NCBI RefSeq assembly: GCF_001625195.1
Contig: NC_054390.1
Coordinates: 5,491,222-5,555,221 of the forward strand
DNA: 64,000 nucleotides
Direction of reading: 5' to 3'
From: Drechmeria coniospora
Lineage: Eukaryota; Ascomycota; Sordariomycetes; Hypocreales; Ophiocordycipitaceae
Shown: piece by piece, positions 49,151 to 59,254 of the stretch
Numbering within the stretch: position 1 is the first letter of the stretch
Layout of the letters: every line of letters starts with the position of its first letter
Made by a program: the position numbers and the translations under genes
The notes under the pieces: model-generated
What the model saw: only the letters and a program-made list of their open reading frames with translations
Databases searched by the model: none
What the model was told of the DNA's origin: nothing

Positions 49151-51079
49151 ATGCGACCGCTGTTCCCCTCCCTTGCTGCCCTTCTCTTGGCAGAGCCAGT
49201 CGCGGCAGTCCACCTCACGGGCTACGACTTCATCGTCGTCGGCTCTGGGGCGGGCGGTGGCCCCTTGGCCGCGCGGCTTGCCCTCGCCGGGCACAAGACG
49301 CTCCTCCTGGAAGCGGGAGACGACCAAGGTGGCAGCACGAACTACTCGGTACCAGCCTACTCGGCACGGTCGTCGGAGGACGAAGCGCTCGCGTGGAACT
49401 TCTTCGTCCGACACTATGCCGACGACGAGCGCCAGGCCCGGGACTTCAAGACGTCATACCGCACCAGCGACGGCGGCCTCTACACGGGCCTGAACCCGCC
49501 GCGAGGGGCCGAGATGCTCGGGACGCTGTACCCACGGACGGGGACGCTCGGCGGGTGCACGGCGCACAACGCCTTGGTGGCCGTGTACCCGCACCGGTCC
49601 GACTTCGAGTACATGGCAGCACTGACGGGGGATGCGTCGTGGGCGCCCGACAAGATGCGCAAGTACTTTGTGCGCATGGAGCGCAACCGCTACCTGCTGC
49701 CGGGTGCCAAGGGCCACGGGTACGATGGTTGGCTGGGCACACAGACGGCGCCGCTGACGATCCCGCTCCAGGATCCGCAGCTGCTGAGCCTCGTGTCGGG
49801 CGGAGCGTTTGCGCTCGGCAACCTGTCCGAGGCGGTGTCGAACTTGGGGACGGTGCTCTTGGGCGACGCCAACGCCGACTCGGCGCGGCGTGATGCCGAG
49901 GGCGGCTACTTCCAGACGCCGATATCGACCGATGGCGGCAGGAGGGTCGGCTCACGCGAGTTCGTCGTGGCGGTGCGGGATGCGAAGAAGAAGGACGGCA
50001 CCAAGAAGTACCCGCTCGACGTCCGTCTCAACTGCCACGTCACCAAGGTGGTCGTGGACGAGAGCGGCGACGAGCCGCGGGCGACGGGCGTCGAATTCCT
50101 CGACGGTGCCTACCTCTACCGGGCGAGCCCGCGAGCCCGGAGCGGGGGGAAGGGCGTTGCGGGATCGGCGTCGGCGAGGCTCGAGGTCATCGTCGCCGGT
50201 GGCTCGTACAACTCGCCTCAGCTGCTCAAGCTCAGCGGCATCGGTCCCAAGGAGGAGTTGGCTCGGTTCGGTATCCGGCTCGTGAAAGATTTGCCAGGTG
50301 TCGGATCGAACCTGCAGGATCACTACGAGGTTGCCGTCCAGGGTCGCGCGCCTGCCCCCTTCGCTTCGGTCGCCGACTGCACCTTCCGCGACGACCCGGA
50401 CGAGGACCCGTGCCTGCATCGGTGGCAAAGGCCCGTGCTGGGCAACAGGGGAAGCTACGCCTCCAACGGACTTGCCGTTGCCATGCTCTACAAGTCGTCG
50501 GCCTCGAAGACGGGCAAGTACGACGTCTTCGCCTTCGGTGGTCCCGTCAACTTCCGGGGCTACTTCCCCGGCTACAGCGTCAACATCACGGCCAGGCACG
50601 ACGTCTTCACTTGGGCCATCCTCAAGGCGCACCCTCGCAACACGGCCGGGTCCGTCACCCTGCGCTCCGCCGATCCGCTCGACGTGCCCGACATCATCTA
50701 CAACTACTTCGACGCGGGTGCCGAGGCGGACTTGCGTGCCATCCGCGAGGGCGTACGCCTCGCCCGTGATGCCTTCCGTCGCCAGCCGCTCGTGGCCATG
50801 ACCGAGGTGCTGCCCGGCGACGGCGTCCGATCCGACGAGCAGATCGAGGCCTACGCGCGAGACACGGCCTGGGGTCATCACGCAAGCTCAACGTGTGCCA
50901 TCGGCCGCGATGACGATCCCATGGCCGTTCTGGACTCGAGCTTCCGCGTGAGGGGCGTCAAGGGGCTTCGCGTCGTCGATGCGAGCGTCTATCCCAAGAT
51001 CCCCGGTACCTTTACCGCCGTGTCGACGTACCTCGTGGCCGAGAAGGCGGCGGACGTCATTCTGGATCAGAACAAGTAA
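49151..51079 (+). CDS. Secreted GMC-family FAD oxidoreductase
   Basis: A single exon encodes 642 residues. The start at 49151 (MRPLFPSLAALLLAEPVAAV) gives a signal peptide, so the enzyme should be secreted. The FAD-binding motif VVGSGAGGGPLAARLALAG follows at about residues 28-46, with LLEAGD and the GMC signature 1 region RTGTLGGCTAHNALVAVYP. Signature 2 is at GGSYNSPQLLKLSGIGP. The catalytic histidine lies in WGHHASSTCAIG, and the last block is LRVVDASVYPKIPGTFTAVSTYLVAEKAADVI. Glucose-methanol-choline enzymes oxidise alcohols or sugars, passing electrons to O2 or another acceptor; substrate is unknown here and could be a glucose, aryl alcohol or choline-like compound. Its very high GC coding sequence and lack of introns differ from its neighbours, though not enough to claim transfer. 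Confidence 0.9.
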   Translation: MRPLFPSLAALLLAEPVAAVHLTGYDFIVVGSGAGGGPLAARLALAGHKTLLLEAGDDQGGSTNYSVPAYSARSSEDEALAWNFFVRHYADDERQARDFKTSYRTSDGGLYTGLNPPRGAEMLGTLYPRTGTLGGCTAHNALVAVYPHRSDFEYMAALTGDASWAPDKMRKYFVRMERNRYLLPGAKGHGYDGWLGTQTAPLTIPLQDPQLLSLVSGGAFALGNLSEAVSNLGTVLLGDANADSARRDAEGGYFQTPISTDGGRRVGSREFVVAVRDAKKKDGTKKYPLDVRLNCHVTKVVVDESGDEPRATGVEFLDGAYLYRASPRARSGGKGVAGSASARLEVIVAGGSYNSPQLLKLSGIGPKEELARFGIRLVKDLPGVGSNLQDHYEVAVQGRAPAPFASVADCTFRDDPDEDPCLHRWQRPVLGNRGSYASNGLAVAMLYKSSASKTGKYDVFAFGGPVNFRGYFPGYSVNITARHDVFTWAILKAHPRNTAGSVTLRSADPLDVPDIIYNYFDAGAEADLRAIREGVRLARDAFRRQPLVAMTEVLPGDGVRSDEQIEAYARDTAWGHHASSTCAIGRDDDPMAVLDSSFRVRGVKGLRVVDASVYPKIPGTFTAVSTYLVAEKAADVILDQNK

Positions 51080-52148
51080 AGCACTCAAGTCCGAACAGAG
51101 GCAGGCAGCCTCGGCACTGCATGCCGTGCCCGTCGGCATCCCACGACCAAAATAGTAGTGTTATCCAATGCCACGAGCGAATATACAGTACTTACAGTAG
51201 ACCTACAGGCACAGTACTGTACATGTACACGGTGCACAGTATACTTGGGTGATTACGTACAGGATGTTGTGCGAAGTAGTAATAATAAGGAGAATAATAA
51301 TAATAGGGCCGCTTGATGTAGCGTTCCGCTGTTAGGTTCGGAAAAAACTCGTCCGATACCGGCCAACCTGACCTGAGTATCCACACACCAACCATGACCC
51401 AGCAAGTATTCAATGGCACGGCATCTTCGTTGGTTAGCCCTTCGGCACCACCAAGGAACCCGCGGGACCCATTAGTCGCTCCTGGGGAGGGTTCGCCGTC
51501 GTCGACCGGCCAGCAAGTAAGTAAGGAGTGCGTGATCCAATGTCCGTCTTTTGCTCCGGCTGCGGGAGATGGCGCACTCCGCCCGGGGGCGAGCAAGTAC
51601 GAGCAATGGAGAGAAAGGATCCCGACGGCGGGATCGAATGGCGTTGCACGGACACAAATGCCCCAGCGGTGCCGTGTTGAATCATCTCCGAGCCGGCCGC
51701 TCAGGGCCGGCTCCGCGAGCACTGGCCACAATTCAGGCTCCAGGAACGGTGCTCCGCACCCCCATCAGGCGAAGCTCCAGAACGCGATCCATCAATTTGC
51801 CTAATCGGCTCGAGTCGGCAGTTGGACGTGGTGGCCGTCTGTTGGTAATACTCGAAGCCGGATTGGCTAGCTGCGCCGGCCAGGGCCTGCATCCCGCGAC
51901 GGCGAAGGACGGTGGCCCTCTTCCCGACTCGCGCGCGACGCAGGCCTCGGCAACTTTATGCCGTGGCGAAAGGCAGCTTTGTACGCCATGGGCAGATGCC
52001 CCGCGAGGATGCCGGGTCGTATGTGCACGAGACTTGGTCACGGAGTGAAAGGGTGAGGTGAAGGGGAGGAGCTCGCGCGCATGCGCCGATTCGGAGCGAC
52101 TGCGGAAGTCACGTTTCGACGGCATCAGGCGGCCATGAGGAACGCCGT
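51080..52148. other. Convergent intergenic region
   Basis: This lies between the GMC gene (+) and CIA2 (-). A short GTAC patch and an AATAATA-rich run sit at 51180-51310. A 136-codon open frame at 51394-51804 has no domain; I do not call it a gene. Confidence 0.5.
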
Positions 52149-53014
52149 TCAGGCACACGTCTCCAGCATCTTGTCAATGACTCCCCGCAACGTATCGTTC
52201 TCGAGCGCCGCCGCCACCCGCTCCTTGTCGGCGAGCTGCTTGTTCACCTGGTCATCTTGGCTGTGGCTATTTTCCTTGCAGCGGACATCGACGCGGTAGT
52301 TGGGCGGCAGCACTTGCTCGAGCCGAACTCGCACGCCGAGGCCGAGCACGGTGGCCAGCGAGCAGTGGGTGACCGTCGGGGTGAGCTCCACAAGGACGTT
52401 GACGATGGTGCTCTGGTCCGGGACACCAAGAGCGGGCGAGGGGGTGATGTGGATGTCGGGGAGGTTGATGACAGACAACAGGCCGAGGGACACGGGATGC
52501 TCGGGATCCGATATGCTGTGGATTAGATCTGCACATGTCACGTTAGCGTTATCGGCCATAATATATCGTGATGCGAGAAGAAGAAAAAATAGTAGCCCCG
52601 GCAGACGGCGCCGCGAGCGTGAGGTGTGGTGTGACTGGGGGACCGGCGGTCCGGGGGCGCGGCTGGGCTTCGCGACGGCGGCCACAAAGTCTTTGCGGCT
52701 ATCAGGGAGGAGAGCGACGGGGGGACATTTGCTTGGTGAAGGACAATGAATGATGCGGCGAAAGGGAACGAGACCCTACCGTATATCTCCTGCTCGTCTA
52801 TCGGTTCCGCCTTCCATTTGGCCTCTCCGAGGTCGCCGTGGGGCCACGGCACATCGAGGTCGCAAAAGGGACGCGACAGGCATCTTGGGCGCGATAAAAT
52901 GTCATGGTCGTATTTTGTGTCGGGCCCTCTTCGAGCTGCCGACTCGTTTTGGCGCGTCGGCAGCTGTGAGGCGCTGAGGATCGTGGGGTTGGCGTTGTCC
53001 AGAGCAACGGCCAT
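52149..53014 (-). CDS. CIA2: Cytosolic iron-sulfur assembly component Cia2 (MIP18 family)
   Basis: Cia2 belongs to the targeting complex that passes Fe-S clusters to cytosolic and nuclear apoproteins with Cia1 and Met18. Minus-strand exons 53014-52780 and 52528-52149, separated by a 251-base intron, give 204 residues. Exon 1 starts MAVALDNANPTILSASQLPTR and ends with EPIDEQEIY, which joins to DLIHSISDPEHPVSLGLLSV. The conserved module follows: VLVELTPTVTHCSLATVLGLGVRVRLEQVLP with the reactive cysteine of the family at about Cys134, then NKQLADKERVAAALENDTLRGVIDKMLETC. Reading the second exon alone from an ATG inside the intron would lose the EPIDEQEIYDLI segment. Upstream (53047-53106) the template strand carries repeated TTTGC units, so the leader is purine-rich. 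Confidence 0.92.
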
Positions 53015-53412
53015 GATGACAGAGTTTGGCGTATGGCAGGGACAGTTTTTGCTTTGCTTTGCTTTGGTCTGCCTTGCTGCGCTCTGCTTTCCTTTGCTTC
53101 GCCTGCCGGGTGGGGGTGGCAACGGGAGGGGAAGGGTTTTCAAATTGGGTGTGGCAACCGGTCCCGCTGCTGGCGAGAAGGGCCGGACGCGGCTTGGTGC
53201 GATGCGAGCAAGGGTGGCAGACGAGGCAGAGAAGATGATGCCGGAGAGGGCAGAGAGGTCGGAAGGATTCGGCGCGCTGCACGGGACGAGTGGGTGGTCG
53301 CGAGAGGCGTGAGCACCAGGAACGATTCAGAGTTGATGTAACGGTGCTAGGGCAGCATCGTCGAGGCAAATGACTGCCTCGGATCGCGGGGTGTGGTTCC
53401 GGGTGAGCGAGT

Positions 53413-53448
53413 GTGTGTGGGCGAGTGTGTGGGCGAGTGTGTGGGCGA
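53413..53448. repeat. 12-bp tandem repeat x3
   Basis: Three exact copies of GTGTGTGGGCGA follow one another, about 400 bases upstream of the CIA2 start. Confidence 0.95.
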
Positions 53449-53945
53449 GCGTGTGCGAGGGTGACGCTCGGCACTCGGGCTGCAATAACTATCGGGCCGT
53501 CCAAAATGACCAACCAGAAGGGCGAGGTACCTCGTCCTTGTTGATGCCCGTTTCATTCGACGCCAAATCTTGCGCTCTTCCTCGGGCGCTTGTGGCACTC
53601 TCCCCATGGGGTCGTAGCTCGTATCGTGCAACTCTCATGCCTGTTGGCTCCGCCTATTGATCCTCGCCCTACCTATGTCGAGACTCTTAGGATCGCCAAC
53701 CCTTGTCGTTTCTCTACTTGCTATACTCGTGCTTTACGGTGTACAAGTAGTCGCACACCGACAAGTGAGTGCGCGTACATGTACATGCACATGCGCATGA
53801 AAGGTGCACTCCGCACAGGATACTAGAACATAATTACGGGTACCAAGTAGACTTACTCCGTACTGTACAATGCACTAAGTAAGTATGTACGCCGTACTCG
53901 GTACGGACTTTGGGTACCAATGCTGTACATGTACTGTACTGTACT

Positions 53946-54007
53946 GTAGATGTACAAGTACTGTTGGTGCAAGTACCTACTTGCACCAACAGTACTAGTA
54001 CATCTAC
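53946..54007. repeat. Near-perfect inverted repeat, 30-bp arms, 2-bp loop
   Basis: The left arm 53946-53975 and right arm 53978-54007 are reverse complements with one mismatch, separated only by CC. The core is CTGTTGGTGCAAGTA facing TACTTGCACCAACAG. Confidence 0.95.
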
Positions 54008-57000
54008 TTTACTTACAGCACACGTACTCTGTAATTACAGTACTCGGTCCTCCGCTCCGTGCTCCGTACTTGCAGTCCGGATTCACCTGCAGACACAATC
54101 CATCCCAGCGACACCGCCAATCAATCGAGGCGACCAGAGAGGCGCTCACAAGCGCCAGCGCATGATTTATTCCCGCACCACTCCGATCGTCTTCGTTGGT
54201 AGCCATCATTTCCCAGCGGTATTGCGACCCCGCCTCCCCTCCCTTATCTGCTCACTCAACCGACGGTCCTTTGCTGATTGGTCTGCGCATGACCTTGCCT
54301 GCCGGCGCCCGGCTTCTCGCGGTGCCGCGGGTTGGTGGGTTGATGGTTGATTGGGTGGGTGGATCAGGGTTGACTCCCAGAAGACGGTGCATCCTTCACC
54401 TCCTTCGGCGGAATCAGGGGGGTCGGACCAACTTCTTCGGGGACGAAAACAACAAAACAACCTCAGCCGCCGGTCCGCCCGTCGAAAGTTCCGGTCCTTT
54501 CGCTCTCGACCAGGCGGGTGACGTGACGGTAGCTCGCCTCACGTGCCGACAAGACATGGGCCATGCGCTCGCTCTACGGACCTGGACGGCAGCACGCGCA
54601 AGCCGCATGCCAGAGCGAGATTCTGGAAGCGCGGCAGAAGCTGCCACGGTCGGCCACCCCTGCGGCGTGGAAGCTGACGGGCGGGCGGACGGTGTCGACG
54701 AGGTTGCCTCTACGGAGTGCCGACATGAAGACATTTCGGACGCATTGCTGGATGGGGATGGAAGGATGCATTCCGCGCAACCCCAAATCGGTCGGCTCAT
54801 CGACAGCAGCTTCGTGCGGGACGACGATCCAAGTGCCGCGATGGGGGCCTTTCCTGACATTCGTTGGCCAACACCTGCTGGCGTACGTGCTTGGGCGACG
54901 ACGGCTGCGAATAAGTATGGTGCCCCGCCCTCGCAAGAGAATGGTGCAGCATCGTCGAGTACGTACGGATGTCGGCATGCCCTCGCTGCCTCTCCGAAAG
55001 TCGACCCGTCGACGGCTGCGAAGGGTATTCAGGCAGCCCTTGAACTCAGTACTGTGGAACTGTGCACTGTAGATGTGTGATGTACAACTGCTGATGTCTG
55101 CTGCCCGGTGCCGGACAATGTGGCACAGTGCAGGACATGTGGCGCTGGTACGACAAGTACGGAGTCCAGCTAGCTACACCTACCTCCTAGGCACCTGTAA
55201 ACACGGTCTCCGTGCAAGTCCAAGTAAGTACATGCAAGTATTGCTCGTAGTCCGTGCGTGTACAGTATTACTTGTATATGCACTCGTGCTTGTCACCGTA
55301 CTGGGTATTATTGCGATTACGATTACTCCCGTGCAGTACTTACTCCGTACGTGTATTATTATTAGATTACGGACGTGCTTGGAAGCGCTCGTAATGCGGA
55401 ATCGTGAATTCGTTGCCATTCCTTGGCGGCGTCCTCGGAGCCCGCCGCCTGACGGACGCTGGTCTGGGTCCGGCCTTGATGGATCCCTGCTTGATTATGA
55501 TTATTCCCCTTTTTCAAACTCCTTCTCCCCGTAGCCTGATGGTTAGCGCTGACGACCTATTCACATCTGCTCCGCCTAGCCTCCCGGTAGGCCAGGCACA
55601 GGTCTCAAGAGCGTTAGCTTCCTAGCGCCGCGTGGCTTGTTTGTCGCTTTGCGGAGCCATGAAACCACCTTCGCGGCCTGCCTTCATGGTGGTTGGGTGA
55701 CGATCTGTGGATGCCGCCCCAGACGACCAGCCGCTTTAGGCCGACTCGGTGACACAGATCGAGGACCTCGGCAAATCGAGGCCTTCCTGTCGACTCTCAT
55801 CGCGAGCAGGACGGATACGCACCGCCGTGCTCCGTACCACGGAGCAATACTTAGTACTGTAGGTATAATTAGCATGCATGTGCGGAGCACAAGTGCATGC
55901 AGATGCTGGGGCCGCAAGTAAGTATACATCTACAGTACGTACATGTACACCTACATCCCCGTACCCGTAATGCTTACTCCGTACGGAATACACCTATGGA
56001 CAATCGCTTGACACCATGTATAGGCACTCGCTCGTATGACTGTGGCAGCCAAAAACTGCACACATCACTTTGTACCTGTACTTGCCTGCGCATGCTGGGA
56101 CTCGCACACCGGTTGGCATGTGAAGGCAGGGGAGTAGGTGTTGTCCCCGCGACTGATGCAGCGGCCGCATGGCGCCGAGTACGAGTACGAGAATGGGACA
56201 TGATTGTCATTTCTGAATCGTGCGAATGGTGCGGAAGGATCCAGCGCGCTGTGCTCCGTGCTGCACACCGTCGTCTCTCACGCCATGCGGGTACGTGTCT
56301 CGTGCCTCGGCCATCGGTCGGTCGCATCTTCCCAGTCGTCGAACGTCGCCGTTCCATGAGATTTTCTAGTGGTGGATCGACGCGAGAGATGGCGTGCAGC
56401 CGACAGATGTCATGGCTGCTGGTCCGCACCGGACCGCCCAGGAACTGCTCCTCGCTGCCCTTTTGACGACAAAGGACCCGTCTGTGCGGCAAGTGAAATG
56501 GACCAGGAACAGGGGTTAGCGGTGGGCAACGGGCATCGGAACGATGAATACCTGCTGGCGCATGTACAGAGTACAGCACTAACCTATACCTTGTATGTAA
56601 GTATTCCGTGCTAGCGGGACACTTGCAGGACACTTGCAGGACACTCGCAGGACGCCTACACCTAGAGTACTGTACACCCAAGTACAAGCACACCTACCTC
56701 GTACTGTACTTACAGTACTTACACCTGCTTGCAGGACACCTACTCAAATACTAGGCACGTACTTTTTGCTCGTACACTTGCATGTACTTGCATGTAGTCG
56801 CGTACATTGTGCAAGTATTGTAGGTGCAAGGAGCACGCACGTACGACGTAGCGCATTATCCACCGTTCGCACGTAAGTTGGTACTTTGGTGAAGGTGTGC
56901 TGTGTGCTCGGCAAGCCTCCCCAGGGCGGCGAGAAAAACTTGTCGCGGCCGGGAACGATGACAGGTCAGAACAACCACCGGCGTGGGCAAAAAAGTATCG

Positions 57001-58550
57001 TGCTGCTTCCCTGACGCGATATGACGATGGGATGCAGGGGGATGGACGCAGCCGGCAGAAGCCTTTGTGGGAGGCTGCCAGCGTGACGGCTGGCCAGCGA
57101 TAACGCCAGCCACTCGCTTCGTGCTTGGAGATGGAGGCCAAGAATCGAGCAGAGGAGGTCGGTGCTTCGCCTCACTCTCTCGCGCTCTTGCGCGTGCGCA
57201 CTCCCTCTTCCCCGCACGACGCTCCATGTGGGCACAGCACGCTCTCTCCTCCACTTAAGCTGGGGTGCTGGTGTGCGGAGTGCGGATCGGCTACCAAGGC
57301 GACTGGGTACCCTCTTGGCTGGCCAGGGTGTTTTTCATGCCAGGCCTTGTCGCCGTTCCAGATCGACGGCCGGTGTGCGGCGGTGATGACAAGGACCCCT
57401 CACAACATGGCGAGTAGTCGCACTTCCTTAGGTTCAACGCCGTAGCGGGCTTGGCTTAGTCTTGGTCCGGAACGCTAACGGGCCATCGTCGCCTCCTGGC
57501 TCGTCCCTGTCACCCATGAACAAACATTCAAGGGTTCCGGCGGCCTTGGCCGGCGCTGCTCTCACTGGGCGCATGCATTCACGTGCCCGTTGTGCCGGGC
57601 CTGTAGGCTCTAGGTGTCCTGGCCGTACGGAGTGCATGTACGTACAGTACTTTGGCGCTGGAACAGACCCTCCGGACCCCGCGCCAGGGCAGTCGCCGTT
57701 CATAGCGTTCATAGGAGGGAGAGTCAATGCCTGCAATTGCAGGTACTACTGTACTAGGTAGGTAATTACCCCAGCCAGCAGAAGCGCCGGGTGTCGACGA
57801 CGACATCCTGCATCGTCACTATTACCTAGTAGCCAGCCGGGGCGGGCTGCGCACCGCGATCCAGGGGGCAGGGGCGATCATTTCACCCCCAAGTACCCCC
57901 ATGGATATGAGGCTATTGATGCAAAGTCTGCGATGTACGCAGGTAGAGTAGGCTATGCGGAACCGCGGTGCCTTTCCCAACCGGCTCGGCGGCGGCTTTC
58001 GCGGCCATGACGAATGAGACGTCATTGCCTGTCCAGCGAGACAGGCTCGAAGCGACTGGTCCGAATGCATGCAAGGGGACCGTCCTGATTGCATTTTGCA
58101 CATCAGCCATACGCCAGTCGACCAAGAGCGCCACTCAGTGGCTGGAGGCGTAGGGTGGGATGCGGGCTGGTGATGCATCGCAGCTCAGTCACTCCGTCAC
58201 ATGAGGGCATACTGTACGCCGAGATGCGCTGGCGGAGCCAGGGTCGCGAAGCCGGGGGAGGGAGGGGGGGCGGGGGTCGCGCCGGGATTCCGCACCAGAG
58301 AGGATACAGTAAGTACGCACAGGAACGGAGATGGCGGTGATGAGAAAGGATTGTACGGTAATACTCCGTTCTCTATAGTTGTACGGAGTTCAAGTACACT
58401 GTACGGATAGACGGTGCCCAATCTGGGCCTTTCCCACCCCCAAGGCCAAACATTCTGGAGGGGGTACAAGAACTTGTGAATGGTACTTGCGATGGTACCT
58501 GTTTGGTGCAAATCCACCTAGTAAGTAATTAATTACTGTACACCTACAGT

Positions 58551-58588
58551 AAGTACGGGGTACGGAGTAAAGTACGGGGTACGGAGTA
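58551..58588. repeat. 19-bp tandem repeat x2
   Basis: Two exact copies of a 19-mer AAGTACGGGGTACGGAGTA lie head to tail; each copy is itself made of two GTACGGRG units. Confidence 0.95.
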
Positions 58589-59218
58589 CTGATCCTGTCA
58601 CTCCATTGTATTACTTGTGGAGGTTGGTATTCTTAGCTCTCTGTCAGACCTTGCGACCAAAAAGATACCTACATGTACAGTGCTTACAGTAGTATGCGTG
58701 GAGAATACTCAAGTAGTTGTATAAATGTAATACTCTGTAAGTGTAAGGGTACATGTGCATTGCGTACAACTACGGAGTACTTGCACCTAAAGTAATACTT
58801 GTTCTTACAGTACTACGAGAAGGCACCATTATACCTTAGGCAGTAGCCGGGCGACTCCAGGGGTAAGCACTGTTGGCTCTTTCGCACCAAGCATAAAGTA
58901 CTAGGTACCATCGCTAGCAGTATTACAGCGATTGAACGGAGCGCAGTTGGTGCATCGTACGGAGGACCGCACATGCATGTGCTCCCGCGTTTCCATGCAC
59001 TCCGTACTCCGTACAGCGCTTGGAGGTCCCTTCAGCCCACCGGGCTGGCTACTTTCTCGTTGCTCACAGCTTCGCATGACTGAAAATGCGTAGGCGCACG
59101 TATTAGCGCAGCGCTACATGGTGATCGAGTCCTCCGCTTCAAGAGTGCACTGGACGATGGAGTCGTCTCTTTGCCTTTACTGGAGGACCGACTGGCGAAT
59201 GACCGCTGGGGCATCACA

Positions 59219-59254
59219 GGACAACATGGACAGCATGGACAACATGGACAGCAT
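59219..59254. repeat. 18-bp tandem repeat x2 (GGACARCAT x4)
   Basis: Four adjacent 9-mers alternate GGACAACAT and GGACAGCAT, giving two exact copies of an 18-base unit in gene-free sequence. Confidence 0.95.

Noticed and set aside
49151..51079. Horizontal transfer of the GMC gene from bacteria
   Set aside because: High GC and lack of introns are suggestive, but secreted GMC enzymes are common in fungi and the sequence alone gives no further support.
53946..54007. CRISPR-like or terminal-inverted-repeat transposon reading of the hairpin
   Set aside because: There is one hairpin only, no regularly spaced repeats, no transposase frame between the arms and only two bases in the loop.
55530..55600. 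tRNA-like stretch (TGATGGTTAGCGC resembles a D-arm/A box)
   Set aside because: No GGTTCGA-type B box or acceptor stem follows at the right distance.
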